A stretch of 64,000 nt of DNA, taken from Litorihabitans aurantiacus (GTDB lineage: Bacteria > Actinomycetota > Actinomycetes > Actinomycetales > Beutenbergiaceae). The stretch covers positions 1 through 64,000 of the forward strand of contig NZ_BSUM01000001.1 of the NCBI RefSeq assembly GCF_030161595.1. The letters run 5' to 3'. The notes under the pieces are model-generated. The model searched no databases and was not told the DNA's origin. It saw only the letters and a program-made list of their open reading frames with translations. Position numbers and translations under genes: made by a program. This document shows, piece by piece, positions 10,062 through 20,076 of this stretch (positions are counted from its first letter, which is position 1; every line of letters starts with the position of its first letter).

Positions 10062-10570
10062 GACCAGCCCTGCGCACGGTAGGTGGCCACCACCAGGGCG
10101 CAGACCGGCTCGGTCTCGCAGACGGCGCTGGTCATCAGCGTGCCCGCCGGGTGGTAGCCGCCCCCGCGCCCGACGATCAGGTCGTCGAGGCTGGACTGCA
10201 GGTCGCGCTCCACCTGCTCGCGCGAGGGGCCCTCGTGCTCGACGAAGAGGCCCCCGCCCGAACCGTCGTCCGCCAGTGCCCAGGCCACACCGGCCCAGGC
10301 CTCGTGGGAGGGCAGCTCGGCGTGGGCCTCCGCGTACACGCAGAAGAGGAGGTCGCCGTGGTCCCCGACGATCTGGTCGGTCCCCGCGACGGTCTCCACG
10401 AGCGAGTTCGGGGGGATGACCGAGCTGAGCCGCACCAGGTTGAAGTCAGCGACACCCGCCTCGCGCAGCGCGGCGTCGAAGGCCGACAGCGGCGTCCGAC
10501 CCGACCCTGCACCGGCGCTCACACGGATCACAGGGAAAGGTGAAGGTGTCGTCAAATCTTCGTTCGGCAC
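10058..10570 (-). CDS. Pyruvoyl-dependent arginine decarboxylase
   Basis: Proenzyme of 170 residues that should convert arginine to agmatine and CO2 using a self-made pyruvoyl group rather than PLP. The self-cleavage region NLVRLSSVIPPNS places the scissile Ser-Ser at about residues 49-50, as in archaeal and chlamydial PvlArgDC. Downstream ETEPVCALVVATYRA and the Gly-rich RGGGYHPAGTL loop also match the family. Length is normal. GTG 10570 is chosen: TACGAT ends 6 nt upstream (leaderless pattern). The next gene starts inside its stop codon. It lies 34 bp downstream of the histidine kinase gene on the same strand but seems to have its own promoter. Confidence 0.85.
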   Translation of the reverse strand: MPNEDLTTPSPFPVIRVSAGAGSGRTPLSAFDAALREAGVADFNLVRLSSVIPPNSLVETVAGTDQIVGDHGDLLFCVYAEAHAELPSHEAWAGVAWALADDGSGGGLFVEHEGPSREQVERDLQSSLDDLIVGRGGGYHPAGTLMTSAVCETEPVCALVVATYRAQGWS

Positions 10571-10576
10571 CCTGCG

Positions 10577-10582
10577 ATCGTA
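10577..10582 (-). promoter_or_regulatory. -10 element of leaderless arginine decarboxylase gene
   Basis: TACGAT on the minus strand ends 6 nt before GTG 10570. No -35 box recognised. Confidence 0.6.
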
Positions 10583-10604
10583 GGGCCCGCCGGGAGGTGG
10601 GCCG

Positions 10605-12724
10605 TCATCCCACGCGGGTCGACGACGGGGGCTTGTCGGCGGTGTCCGCACCCGCGTCGGCGCTGCGGAGCGTGAAGAGGAACGTGGAGCCCACCCCCGG
10701 TTCCGACTCGGCCCAGATCCTCCCGCCGTGCCGCGAGACGATGCCGCGCGATATCGCGAGACCGAGTCCGGTTCCACCCTTCTCGCGCGCATCGGAGGAG
10801 TCGACCTGCTCGAAGCGCCCGAAGATCGACTCGAGCCGGTCGGCGGGGATGCCGCGCCCCGTGTCCCGGACGGCGACCTCGAAGAACATCCCCGCGGGTC
10901 TCGCGGACACGTCCACGCGCCCACCGGTGCCCGTGAACTTGACGGCGTTCCCGAGCAGGTTCACGAGCGTCTGCACGATCCGGTCGACGTCGGCGTTCAC
11001 GGTGCCGGGGACGTCACCGACCACGAGTGCGATCCCGGACTGGGTCGCGAGCGCCTCGGTCTGGTCGACCGCGGCCCGGACGACCTGCTCGAGGGGGACG
11101 TCGACCAGCTCGAGGGGTCGGCACCGGACCCCAGACGCTCGACCTCGAGGATGTCGTTGATGAGGCGCGTCAACCGGTCCACGCTGCCGCCCGCGATGCC
11201 GAGCAGTCGTGCGGACTCCGGGGCGACCTCGCCCGTGGCGCCGCCGGCCACCAGGCCGATCGCCCCCTTGATCGAGGTCAGCGGGGTCCGCAGCTCGTGG
11301 CTGATGACCGAGAGAAACTCGCTCTTCATGCGATCGATCTCGCGGCGCTGCGTGACGTCGCGGAAGACGACCACGGCCCCGGTGACGTGACCGTCGTCGA
11401 TCACGGGGCTGGCCGTGACCTCGACGGGAACCAGCGCCCCGTCCGCCCGGCGGTAGAAGTCCTCCTCGGAGTTGATCGTCACGCCCTGGGTGACGGCCTC
11501 GTGGATGTAGCAGCCCGAGTACGGGAAGGGTGTGCCGTCCTCGCGGGCGGCGTGCAGCTCGTCGTGGGCGTGCCGCCCGACGAGCGACTCGGAGCGCATC
11601 CCCAGGGTGCGGGCGCCCGCCGGGTTCACGAAGGTCACGATGCCGTCGGGATCGACGCCGTAGATGCCCTCGCCGACGGAGGTCAGCGTGAGCTGCGTCG
11701 TGCGCGTGAGGTCGGCGAGCTCCTGGGTGCGCTCCTGCACGCGGATCTCGAGCCGCCGTCGCAGGCGCTCGTTCGTGACGACGAGGGAGATCTGGCGGAG
11801 CGCGACCGCGCCGATCACGATGAACCAGAGCGCGACGGCGAGCCCGGAGATCGCCCCGAGGCTCTCCTGGATCTGCACGACAGCGGCAGCGATGAACAGG
11901 CAGAACGTGACGACGGTGCCCGCCACCGCCGAACCCTCCCGCTCGGTGCCGTCGGTGGCGGGGGCGTCCTGCGCCGGACCGGCTCCCGCGGGGTGGCACG
12001 CCGCGATGCCACCGAGCGCGTACCCGACCACCCACCCCAGGTCCGCGACCGTGCCGAACTGGAAGCCGACGGAGGAGTCGACGACGGCGTAGGTGAGGTC
12101 GGCGACGGCGTACATCGTGAAGCTCAGACCCACGAGCGCGAGCGGTACGCGGTCCGTCCCGGTGCTGCGCATGATGAGCAGCACGGCGAACGTCGCCAGG
12201 ACGGCGTCCATCACGGGCAGGGCGATCGTGATGACCCGCGTCAGGTCCCAGCCGCCGTTGCTGGTGGTCAGTGCGGGGAAGATGACCAGGGCCGAGACGA
12301 AGAGCACCGACCCGCCGACCACCACGCCGTCGAGCAGCATGCGCAGCACCTGCGGTCGCTTCAGCTCCCGGTCGGGGAACGACCGCAGGGCGGCCACGCC
12401 GATGACCAGCGCCAGCAGGAGGGCCAGCTCCGAGACGTTCTCCGCACCCGTGAACGCCGCCAGCACGTTCCCGGTCAGCCCTGTGAAACCCGCGGCTCCG
12501 AGCAGGAGCCACGCGCGCGCGCGACGCCCGGAGCTGCGCCTCGCGCGCAGGCAGCACAGCACGGTGGACACGAGAGCGGTGACGATGATCGCCACCTGGG
12601 AGATCGCGGAGCGGGTCTCGCGGTCGAGGCCCGACAGCGTGACGGCGAGGAGGCCCAGCGTCCATGCGACGGTGACGATCGTCGCGATCGTCTGCGGTTC
12701 CCTGAGTCCGCGTGTGGTGATCAC
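10605..12724 (-). CDS. PAS-domain membrane sensor histidine kinase (frameshifted)
   Basis: Sensor kinase of 706 residues after correction. The first ~320 residues hold about nine or ten transmembrane helices (MASE-like sensor). A PAS domain follows (~340-465; SVGEGIYGVDPDGIVTFVNP) with a PAC end VVVFRDVTQRREIDRM. The HisKA H-box SEFLSVISHELRTPL carries the phospho-His near 475. The HATPase domain (~580-690) has NLLGNAVKFT, DTGRGIP and GGTGLGLAI boxes. The frame breaks at GGGG 11114-11117 (one missing base joins LGSGADP to LELVDVPLEQVVRA). GTG 12724 is preferred over GTG 12730 because TAGGCT ends 7 nt upstream. The divergent neighbours encode a receiver and an Hpt protein, likely its partners. 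Confidence 0.88.
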
Positions 12725-12731
12725 GAGCACG

Positions 12732-12737
12732 AGCCTA
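12732..12737 (-). promoter_or_regulatory. -10 element of leaderless histidine kinase gene
   Basis: TAGGCT ends 7 nt before GTG 12724 and only 1 nt before GTG 12730, which decides the start choice. Confidence 0.6.
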
Positions 12738-12880
12738 ATGTTCGGTGCGCTCCAGCAGCGGTGACCGACGTCGTTGATGCGCCGCCGTGGCGTGCCCACT
12801 ACCGTTGCCCTCGTCGGGCCACCCCGGGTCCGACCGGTACGGGCCGGCCCCTCGCCCGATTCTCCGTGACGGAGGACGAC

Positions 12881-13276
12881 ATGACCGACACCCGCGGTCA
12901 CGTCATGGTCGTGGACGACGACGACTCCATCCGCGAGGTCGCCACGCTCGCGCTCGAGCTCGTGGGTGGGTGGCGCGTCACGACGGCGGGCGACGGCCCG
13001 GCGGCGATCGACGCCGTCCGCGACGCGCGCCCCGACGTCGTCCTCCTCGACGTGATGATGCCCGGGATGGACGGGATCACGACGCTCGCGCGGCTGCGCG
13101 AGGTGCCGGGTGCGGCGGAGGTCCCCGTCGTGCTCATGACGGCGAAGGCCGCGACGGGCGAGGAGCCCGAGTGGCAGGGGCTCGACATCCTGGGCGTCAT
13201 CGCCAAGCCGTTCGACCCGATGACCCTGGCGGCCCGCGTCGCGGAGCTCCTCGACGCGCGGGGTGCCGACCGCTGA
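12881..13276 (+). CDS. Single-domain response regulator (CheY-like)
   Basis: Stand-alone receiver domain of 131 residues with no output domain. Acidic pocket DDDD (about 11-14), phospho-acceptor Asp in VVLLDVMMPGMDG (~57), switch Thr in VLMTAKA and Lys in VIAKPFDP are all present, so it should be phosphorylatable. GGAGG at 12871-12875 sits 5 nt before ATG 12881. It is divergent from the histidine kinase and 20 bp upstream of the Hpt gene, suggesting a His-Asp-His relay. No DNA-binding effector is encoded nearby. Confidence 0.92.
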   Translation: MTDTRGHVMVVDDDDSIREVATLALELVGGWRVTTAGDGPAAIDAVRDARPDVVLLDVMMPGMDGITTLARLREVPGAAEVPVVLMTAKAATGEEPEWQGLDILGVIAKPFDPMTLAARVAELLDARGADR

Positions 13277-13284
13277 GGCTGCAC

Positions 13285-13290
13285 TAGTTT
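13285..13290 (+). promoter_or_regulatory. -10 element of leaderless Hpt gene
   Basis: TAGTTT ends 6 nt before GTG 13297. The intervening GGAGGG abuts the start codon too closely to work as a normal ribosome binding site. Confidence 0.55.
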
Positions 13291-13296
13291 GGAGGG

Positions 13297-13649
13297 GTGA
13301 GCGAGCTCGGTCCCGACGGGGACGCCCTCCTGGCGGCGATCGCCTCCCGCGCCCTCGAGCGCAACCAGGAGCGCGCCGACCGCCTCGTGACGCTCCTCGC
13401 CGCGGGTGCCGACCCCCTGGCCGACGCGGTGCGGGAGGACGCCACCACCCTCGCCCATCAGATCGCGGGATCGGCGGGGACCTTCGGCTACGAGGCCGCC
13501 TCCGCTCTCGCCCGGACCGTCATGGACGGCCTGGCGGCGGGGGCGCTGCCGCCACGGTGCGTCCCGCCGCGCTGCGCGTCGTCGAGCTCCTCACCCTCGG
13601 CCCGGACTCGACCGAGGACGACGACACCCCGACCCCAGGAGCGACGTGA
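13297..13649 (+). CDS. Histidine phosphotransfer (Hpt) domain protein (frameshifted)
   Basis: Small helical phosphotransfer protein, 117 residues after correction. The phospho-His motif is AHQIAGSAGTFGYEAAS (His near 50), in an acidic helix context normal for Hpt domains. The frame breaks at GGGGG 13539-13543; one missing G restores AATVRPAALRVVELL and a stop at 13647-13649. The next gene starts at GTG 13646 inside this stop codon. Together with the upstream receiver and the divergent PAS kinase it makes a multistep phosphorelay set without a visible effector. The Hpt call is firm; pathway membership is inferred from location. Confidence 0.8.
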
Positions 13650-14101
13650 CCACCATCCGTGACCAGGACCGCACCGTCGTGCTGTTCGTGTGCGTGCGCA
13701 ACAGCGGGAAGTCGCAGATCGCGGCCGCCCTGGCGCGCCGGGACGCCCCCGCCGCCGTCGAGATCCGCTCGGCGGGCACGGCGCCGGCGCCCGACGTGAG
13801 CGCCGAGGCCGCGGCCGTCGTCGAGCAGGTCGGCGCCACCTGCCGCGGGGAGTACCCCAAGGAGCTGCTCGCGGCCGACCTCGGCGAGGCCGGCCGTGTG
13901 GTGCTGCTCGGCGGCGAGGTCGACGTCGAGCCCCTCCTCGAGGAGCTCGACCGCTCCGGTGCGTCGCGCCCGGCCGTGGAGCGGTGGGAGCTCGACGAGC
14001 CCTCCGAGCGCGGCGTCGAGGGGCTGGAGCGGCTCGTGCTCCTGCGCGACGACATCGCCGCGCGCGTCGAGGCCCTCCTGGCGGACGTCGCGCCGCGCTG
14101 A
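13646..14101 (+). CDS. Low-molecular-weight phosphatase / ArsC-like protein
   Basis: Protein of 151 residues in the LMW protein-tyrosine-phosphatase / mycothiol-dependent arsenate reductase fold. The P-loop is VCVRNSGKSQIAAALARR, i.e. C-X5-K-S in place of the usual C-X5-R-S; actinobacterial family members commonly show this K/R swap. A late VLLGGEVDVEP replaces the classical DPxxD acid loop, so catalytic details are uncertain. GTG 13646 overlaps the Hpt stop (GTGA), indicating coupled translation. No arsenic-resistance genes are nearby, so a role beside the phosphorelay is as plausible as arsenate reduction. Confidence 0.7.
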   Translation: MTTIRDQDRTVVLFVCVRNSGKSQIAAALARRDAPAAVEIRSAGTAPAPDVSAEAAAVVEQVGATCRGEYPKELLAADLGEAGRVVLLGGEVDVEPLLEELDRSGASRPAVERWELDEPSERGVEGLERLVLLRDDIAARVEALLADVAPR

Positions 14102-14225
14102 CTCCGGCCGTCGGGACGGCGGCGCATCCGCCGTCGTGCGCGCGTTCCGTGGGAAGGTGTGACGGCGCCGCCCCGCGGCGCCGCCCGCCGTCGTCCGACG
14201 AGCGGGAGACGTCCCGGAGGTAGCG

Positions 14226-15551
14226 ATGCCGAACCCGTCCACCCGCCGACGCCCCACCACGGCCGAGACGCCGCGCGAGGGCGTGGCGCGCCTGTGGTCC
14301 GACGGCGTGGGCACGATCGGGACGCGCGCGCTGCAGTGGCTCGCGATCCTCGCGGTCGTCGCGGTGTTCGGCCTGCTCGTGACGCAGCTGACCCTGGTGG
14401 CCATCCCCGTGCTGGTCGCGCTGGTGCTCGCGTCCGCGATCTCACCGGTCGTGCGGTGGCTCCGCGACCACGGCTGGCCCTCGATCCTCGCGACGTGGAC
14501 CGCGCTGCTCGGTCTGGTCGCGCTGCTCGCCGGGATCGTCTGGGGCGTGGTCGAGACGGTCGCGCGCCAGTGGAGCGACCTCCAGGACTCCGCCGTCGAG
14601 GGCATCGGGAAGCTCCAGGACCAGTTCTCCGGCCTCCCGTTCGAGATCACCGATCAGCAGATCCAGGAGGCTCAGTCAACCGTCACCGGTCTGCTGTCCT
14701 CGAGCGGCTTCTCCTCCGGCGTCGTGGCCGGCGTCTCGGCCACCGCCAACTTCGTCACCGGCCTCGTGCTCGTGATTGTCGTGCTGTTCTTCTTCCTCAA
14801 GGACGGCCCGCGCATCTGGGAGTTCCTGCTGCGCCCGTTCGAGGGTGAGGCCTACGAGCGCGGCCGCCGCGTCGGGGACAAGACGGTGCAGACCCTCGGC
14901 GGCTACGTGCGGGGGACCGCGACCGTCGCCGCCGTCGACGCGATCGGCATCGGCATCGGTCTCGCCATCCTCGGCGTGCCGCTGGCGATCCCGCTGGCCG
15001 TGCTCACGTTCCTGCTCGCGTTCATCCCGCTCGTCGGGGCGACGCTCGCGGGGGTGCTGGCGGCGCTGGTCGCGCTCGTCACCGACGGGCTGGGCGCGGC
15101 GATCATCGTCGTCGCCATCGTGGTCGGCGTGAATCAGCTCGAGGGGAACCTCCTGCAGCCGATCATCATGGCGCGCTCGCTGCGCCTGCACCCGCTCGTG
15201 ATCCTCGTGGCCCTGACCGCGGGCACCGTGACCGCCGGCATCACCGGTGCCGTGCTCGCGGTGCCGATCGCCGCCGCGATCTGGGGCGCCGTCACCGTCT
15301 GGGACGGGCCCGGGACACCGGCGCGGTTCGCGCGGAAGAAGCGCGAGGAGGTGGTGCCGGTGCGACGGCGACGGCGCGCCGCGGCCGCCGACGAGGAGGC
15401 GCACGAGGGCGAGGCGCACGACGGCGAGTCGCACGAGTCGTACGGCGATCACGACGGTCGCGACCGTGCCCACCCCGCTGCCGCCGCCCCCGTGCACGAG
15501 GACCTCGCCGCGCCGACGTCCACCCGCGACGAGGCCCCGCCGCGACCGTGA
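14226..15551 (+). CDS. AI-2E family transporter (PerM/YdiK type)
   Basis: Polytopic membrane protein of 441 residues. It has the usual seven to eight transmembrane helices of AI-2E/UPF0118 proteins, a periplasmic amphipathic region (about 120-165) and the conserved LLAFIPLVGATLAG and QLEGNLLQPIIMARSLRLHPL motifs near 265 and 305. The C-terminal ~60 residues are a charged His/Glu/Asp-rich cytoplasmic tail. GGAGG at 14217-14221 precedes ATG 14226. Family members export small molecules or Na+/H+; substrate unknown. The LacI regulator starts 5 nt after its stop. Confidence 0.88.
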   Translation: MPNPSTRRRPTTAETPREGVARLWSDGVGTIGTRALQWLAILAVVAVFGLLVTQLTLVAIPVLVALVLASAISPVVRWLRDHGWPSILATWTALLGLVALLAGIVWGVVETVARQWSDLQDSAVEGIGKLQDQFSGLPFEITDQQIQEAQSTVTGLLSSSGFSSGVVAGVSATANFVTGLVLVIVVLFFFLKDGPRIWEFLLRPFEGEAYERGRRVGDKTVQTLGGYVRGTATVAAVDAIGIGIGLAILGVPLAIPLAVLTFLLAFIPLVGATLAGVLAALVALVTDGLGAAIIVVAIVVGVNQLEGNLLQPIIMARSLRLHPLVILVALTAGTVTAGITGAVLAVPIAAAIWGAVTVWDGPGTPARFARKKREEVVPVRRRRRAAAADEEAHEGEAHDGESHESYGDHDGRDRAHPAAAAPVHEDLAAPTSTRDEAPPRP

Positions 15552-15555
15552 CGAC

Positions 15556-16572
15556 GTGAGCGCGATCGGGACCGGTCCCGCCGCCGGGACGTCCCGCCCG
15601 CGGCGCGCCACCGTCAAGGACGTCGCCCGCGCCGCCGGCGTCGGGATCGGGACCGTCTCGCGCGTGCTCAACGACGACACGGCGGTCTCCGACGCGGCGC
15701 GGGACCGGGTGCGGGCCGCGATCGAGGCGCTGGGCTACGTGCGCGACCACGCGGCGCGCGATCTGCGCGCGGGGCGCTCGCGCACCGTCGGCCTCCTCGT
15801 CGAGAACGTCGCCGACCCGTTCTACTCCCACCTCCAGCGGGCGCTCGAGCACGCGCTCGAGGGCGGTGACCGGGCCCTCCTCGCCGCGTCCGCGGGCGGC
15901 TCCGCGACTCGGCGCCGTCGCCTGCTGGAGGAGTTCGCCTCCCGCCGGATCGAGGGGCTCGTCGTCACGATGCCGCTGGACGCGGACGAGTCCGGCATCG
16001 CGGCGCTCGCCCGCGAGGGCGTGCACGTCGTCCTGGTCGACCGGCCGGCGCTGACCTTCGAGGCCGACAGCGTGATGACGGACAGCCGGTCCGGGGCGCG
16101 CGCCGCCGTCGCCCACCTCCTCGCGCGCGGGCATCGGCGCGTCGTGGCGATGCTCGACGACGACCGCCACTTCACGGCCCGCGAGCGGCGGCGCGGGGCG
16201 CAGGACGCGGTCGACGCCGCGGACGACGCGGCGCTGCTGGCCTACCACGACGGTGCGGACGACGCCGTCGTGCTCGACCGGCTGCGCGGCGAGCTCGCCT
16301 CGCCCCACCCGCCCACCGCGGTGTTCTCGGGCAACAGCCGCACCACGGTCGCCACGCTGCGCGCCCTGCGGCGGCTCGGGTCCCGGCTCGACCACGTCGG
16401 ATTCGACGACCTCGAGCTCGCCGACCTCCTCGACCCGCCGCTGACGGTCGTCGCGCAGGACCCCGCGGCGATCGGACGCAGCGCGGCGCGCATGCTGCTG
16501 GACCGCGTCGGCGGGTGGGACGGACCGGCCCGCGCGGAGCTGATCGACGCCCGGCTCGTCGTGCGCAGCTGA
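15556..16572 (+). CDS. LacI-family transcriptional regulator of the mannosidase locus
   Basis: DNA-binding repressor of 338 residues. The helix-turn-helix TVKDVARAAGVGIGTVSRVL (about 17-36) and hinge AARDLRAGRSRTVGLLVEN are typical, and the periplasmic-binding-protein-like core follows to the end. GTG 15556 lies 5 nt after the AI-2E stop; no separate promoter is apparent. The target is probably the perfect palindrome at 16610-16623, 37 bp past its own stop and just before the first GH92 gene. Likely inducer: a mannose-containing sugar produced by those enzymes (inference from context). Confidence 0.9.
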   Translation: MSAIGTGPAAGTSRPRRATVKDVARAAGVGIGTVSRVLNDDTAVSDAARDRVRAAIEALGYVRDHAARDLRAGRSRTVGLLVENVADPFYSHLQRALEHALEGGDRALLAASAGGSATRRRRLLEEFASRRIEGLVVTMPLDADESGIAALAREGVHVVLVDRPALTFEADSVMTDSRSGARAAVAHLLARGHRRVVAMLDDDRHFTARERRRGAQDAVDAADDAALLAYHDGADDAVVLDRLRGELASPHPPTAVFSGNSRTTVATLRALRRLGSRLDHVGFDDLELADLLDPPLTVVAQDPAAIGRSAARMLLDRVGGWDGPARAELIDARLVVRS

Positions 16573-16575
16573 CCC

Positions 16576-16604
16576 TTGTGTGAGATCTGGATCACCTCTA
16601 CGGT
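16576..16604 (+). promoter_or_regulatory. Probable promoter of the GH92 genes
   Basis: TTGTGT (16576-16581) and TACGGT (16599-16604) are 17 bp apart. The -10 fits the actinobacterial TANNNT form; the -35 keeps only TTG. The LacI-type operator starts 5 bp downstream, so a bound repressor would block initiation. Confidence 0.5.
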
Positions 16605-16609
16605 GGCTC

Positions 16610-16623
16610 TGGAATCGATTCCA
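16610..16623 (+). promoter_or_regulatory. LacI-family operator palindrome
   Basis: TGGAATCGATTCCA is a perfect 14-bp palindrome with a central CG, the hallmark of LacI/GalR operators. It lies between the LacI-family gene and the GH92 start at 16658, at or just after the predicted transcription start. A second copy was not found before the ABC-transporter genes. Confidence 0.8.
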
Positions 16624-16657
16624 AGCCATGCCACCGCAGTCATGTCGAGGGGGACCC

Positions 16658-19600
16658 ATGCAGCCACGTCCGCACATCCGTCACGCCGAGGGCCGCCGGC
16701 GGGGACCCGTCCCGCGCCGCGCCGTCGCGGTCCTCACCTCGGTCGGTCTCGGCGGCGCCCTGCTCGCCGGGCTGCCCGCCGCCGCGTCCGCCGAGCCCGC
16801 GCAGGCGGCCGCACCGGCCGACGCCGCCGCCGCGCAGCCCGCCCCGGAGAACCTCGCCGCCCTCGTGAACCCGTTCGTCGGCACCGAGAGCGAGGGCAAC
16901 GCCTACCCGGGCGCCACCGTCCCCTTCGGGATGGTGCAGCCGAGCCCGGACAACACCAACAGCTACGCCTCGACGTCGTACTCCTTCGACGCGCGCCGCA
17001 CGTGGGGCTTCAGCCAGCGGCACGTGAACAGCGCGGGCTGCCCGGCGGCCGGCGAGCTCCTGGTGACCCCGACGACGACGCCGCAGCCGGTCACCGCGCG
17101 GCAGTTCATCCCGATCACGGGCGAGGAGAGCGCGGAGGCCGGCTACTACTCGGTCGGGCTCGGCAACCAGGTCACCGCCGAGCTGACGGCGTCCGAGCGC
17201 ACCGCCGTCCACCGCTACACCTTCCCGGCGACGCAGACCGCCAACCTCTCCTTCAACCTGGGGCAGACGCTGCGGGACGCGGGCGCCAGCTCCTACGCGT
17301 GGACCGACGCGCGCACGCTCGAGGGCTGGATCGACAACTCCGGGTTCTGCGGCGGCGGCGCGATGCAGCGCTACTTCTTCAGCCTCGAGCTCGACCGCGA
17401 CCCGACCTCGCGCGGCGGGTGGAGCGGTTCGGCGACCTACGAGGCCGACCGCGCGCAGGGTGAGGTCGCGGGCGGCCAGAACGGCGCCGCCGTCGTGCTC
17501 GACACCCGCGAGGACGCCACGCTCGAGGTCAGCATCGGCGTCTCGTTCGTCGACGTCGAGGGGGCGCGCGCCAACCGCGAGGCCGAGGTCCCGGCCGGCA
17601 CCACCTTCGACGTCGTGCGCGACGCCGCGCGCGAGCGCTGGAACGAGGCGCTCGGCCGCATCGCCGTCACGGCCTCGCCGCAGGAGCAGCGGGTCTTCTA
17701 CACCCAGCTCTACAAGACGCTCCTGTCCCCGACCATCGGGAGCGACGTCGACGGCCGCTACCGGGGGATGGACGGCGAGGTCCACACCGCGGACGGCTGG
17801 ACCTACCACCAGACGTTCTCGCTCTGGGACACCTACCGCACCCAGGCCACGCTGCACGCCCTGATCGAGCCCGAGCGGGCGCAGGACGTCGTGCGCTCCA
17901 TGTACCGCCACCGCGTCGAGGGCGGGTGGCTGCCGCGCTGGAGCCTCGGGAACGTCGAGACCAACATCATGGCCGGCGACCCCGTCTCGGCGTGGCTGGC
18001 CGAGAACTTCACGCTCGGCACGGTGCCCGAGGACATCCACGACGAGCTGTGGGACTTCCTGGTGGAGAACGCGACCACCGCGCCGCCCGAGGGCGTCGCG
18101 AGCGTCGGGCGCCAGAGTGCGGAGTTCTACCTCGAGAACGGCCACATCCCCTTCTACCCGGAGACGCAGCCAGGTCTCGGGCAGCAGTTCGAGGAGTACC
18201 GCCACGGCGGTTCCTCGAGCATGGAGTTCGCCATCTCCGACGCCGCGATCGGCGCGGCGGCGCAGCGGATGGGCGAGGACGAGACCGCCCGCGAGTTCCT
18301 GCGCCGCGGCCAGAGCTGGCAGCGGCTGTGGAACCCCGACGTCGAGCTCACGGGTGGGTTCCGTGGCATGGTCAACGCCGTGCGCCCCGACGGCACCTTC
18401 GTCACGACGCCGGAGATCTCACCCGTCCAGCAGACCGGTTTCCACGAGGCCGTGCCGTGGCAGTACCAGTGGATGGCGGGCCAGGACGTCGCCGGCCTGC
18501 AGCGCGCGATGGGCGGCACCGAGGCCTTCCTCGACCGCCTCGACACCTACGTGAACCTGCCCGCGCTGCAGAGCAGCCCGGGCGCCCGGCCGTCGTCGTG
18601 GGACCCCGGCGGCAGCCGGTACTACCAGAGCCGCGGCTTCAACCCGGGCAACGAGCCGACCATCATGAACCCCTGGCTCTACAGCGCCGCGGGTGAGCCC
18701 GAGCACGTCAACGACGTCCTGGCGGCCGCGATGAACCTCTACCCGGACTCCCCGGGCGGCGGCGTCGGCAACGACGACCTCGGCACGCTCTCGGCCTGGT
18801 ACGTCATGGCCGCGATCGGCGTCCAGCCGGTCGTCCCGGGCTCCGGGATGATGGCGCTCAACGCCCCCGCGTGCAGGAGGCCGTGGTCTCCTTCGGTGAC
18901 GACTCCGGGCATCTGACCATCGCGGCCGAGGGTGCCACGGAGCGGACCCCGAGCTACATCGCGTCGGTGGCGCTCGACGGCGAGGACCACTCCGCCACCT
19001 GGGTCGACGTCGAGGACCTGCGCGCGGCCGGCGACCTGACCTTCGACCTCGTGCAGGACCGCACCACCACCTCCTGGGGGAAGGCGGAGGCCGACCGCCT
19101 GCCGAGCGTGGCGTGGCCGGACCGCGTCGCACCCGAGCTCACGACGGTGGAGGTCGCCGCGACCGCCGGCGTCGCGAGCCCCGTGACCCTCGGCTCGCTC
19201 GCGCTGACCGACGACCGCCCGGACGCACCGGGCGACGTGCCGGTCGACGAGCTGCTCGCGCGGGACGTCCCCGTCTCGGCGTCGCTCGAGATCGACGGCG
19301 CCACCGTCCCGGTCGAGGCGACCGCGACGGACGACGGCACCGCCTGGGAGCTGGCCGCCGTCCTCGATCTCCCGGAGACCGGCACCGTCACCGGGACGCT
19401 GACGGTGGCACCCGCCGGGGAGCGCCCCCGGTTCGCGCCGGAGCCGTTCGCGCCCGTGACCGCCGAGGTGACGGTGCAGGTGCGGCAGGTGCCGCTCGAG
19501 TTCGTCGACGTCGCCCCCGACCAGCAGTTCGCCGCGGACATCGCGTGGCTCGCGGAGCGTGGCATCACCACCGGGTGGGAGAACCCCGACGGCACCCGCG

Positions 19601-20076
19601 AGTTCCGCCCGCTGACACCGATCGCGCGCGACGCGATGGCGGCGTTCCTGTACCGCCTCGCCGGGCGCCCGGAGGTCGCGCTGCCCCCGGCCTCGCCCTT
19701 CACCGACGTGACGCCGGAGAACCAGTTCTACACGGAGATCGTGTGGCTCTCGCAGGCCGGCATCTCGACCGGGTGGGGATCCGGGGACGGCACGGCGGAG
19801 TTCCGCCCGCTGGAGCCGATCGGCCGCGACGCGATGGCGGCGTTCCTGTACCGGATGGCGCAGGAGCCCGACACCACGCCGCCGGCGGTCTCACCGTTCA
19901 CGGACGTGACGCCGCAGACGCAGTTCTACCGGGAGATCACGTGGCTGCACGGGACGGAGATCGCGACCGGCTGGGTCGGCAACGACGGCACCGCGCTGTA
20001 CCGTCCGACGTCGCCGATCAACCGCGACGCCATGGCGGCGTTCCTGCACCGCTTCGACGAGCGGGAGCAGCGGTGA
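16658..20076 (+). CDS. Secreted GH92 alpha-mannosidase with three SLH domains (frameshifted)
   Basis: Exo-alpha-mannosidase of family GH92, 1,139 residues after correction. An Arg-rich signal peptide ends near AAASAEP (~50). The GH92 region shows NPFVGTESEGNAYPGATVPFG, SLWDTYRTQ, the AVPWQYQW region, NPGNEPTIMNPWLY and GNDDLGTLSAWYV, conserved in this calcium-dependent family. Three C-terminal SLH repeats (~947-1139; WLAERGITTGW, RDAMAAFLYR) should hold it on the cell wall. The frame breaks at CCCCC 18864-18868; one missing C joins ALNAP to RVQEAVVSFGDD. GAGGGGG precedes ATG 16658. The stop overlaps the next GTG (GTGA). Confidence 0.9.

Noticed and set aside
11027-12880. Long plus-strand frame leading into the response regulator
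   Set aside because: It lies antisense to the histidine kinase. Only the part from ATG 12881, with its own GGAGG site, looks like protein; the upstream part is Arg/Asp-rich shadow.
13646-14101. Arsenate-resistance operon
   Set aside because: No arsR, acr3 or arsenite pump nearby, and the P-loop has Lys instead of Arg. Only the fold is asserted.
15556-16572. LacI gene as regulator of the AI-2E transporter
   Set aside because: Although they are only 5 nt apart, the operator palindrome lies downstream before the GH92 genes, and nothing similar was seen before 14226.
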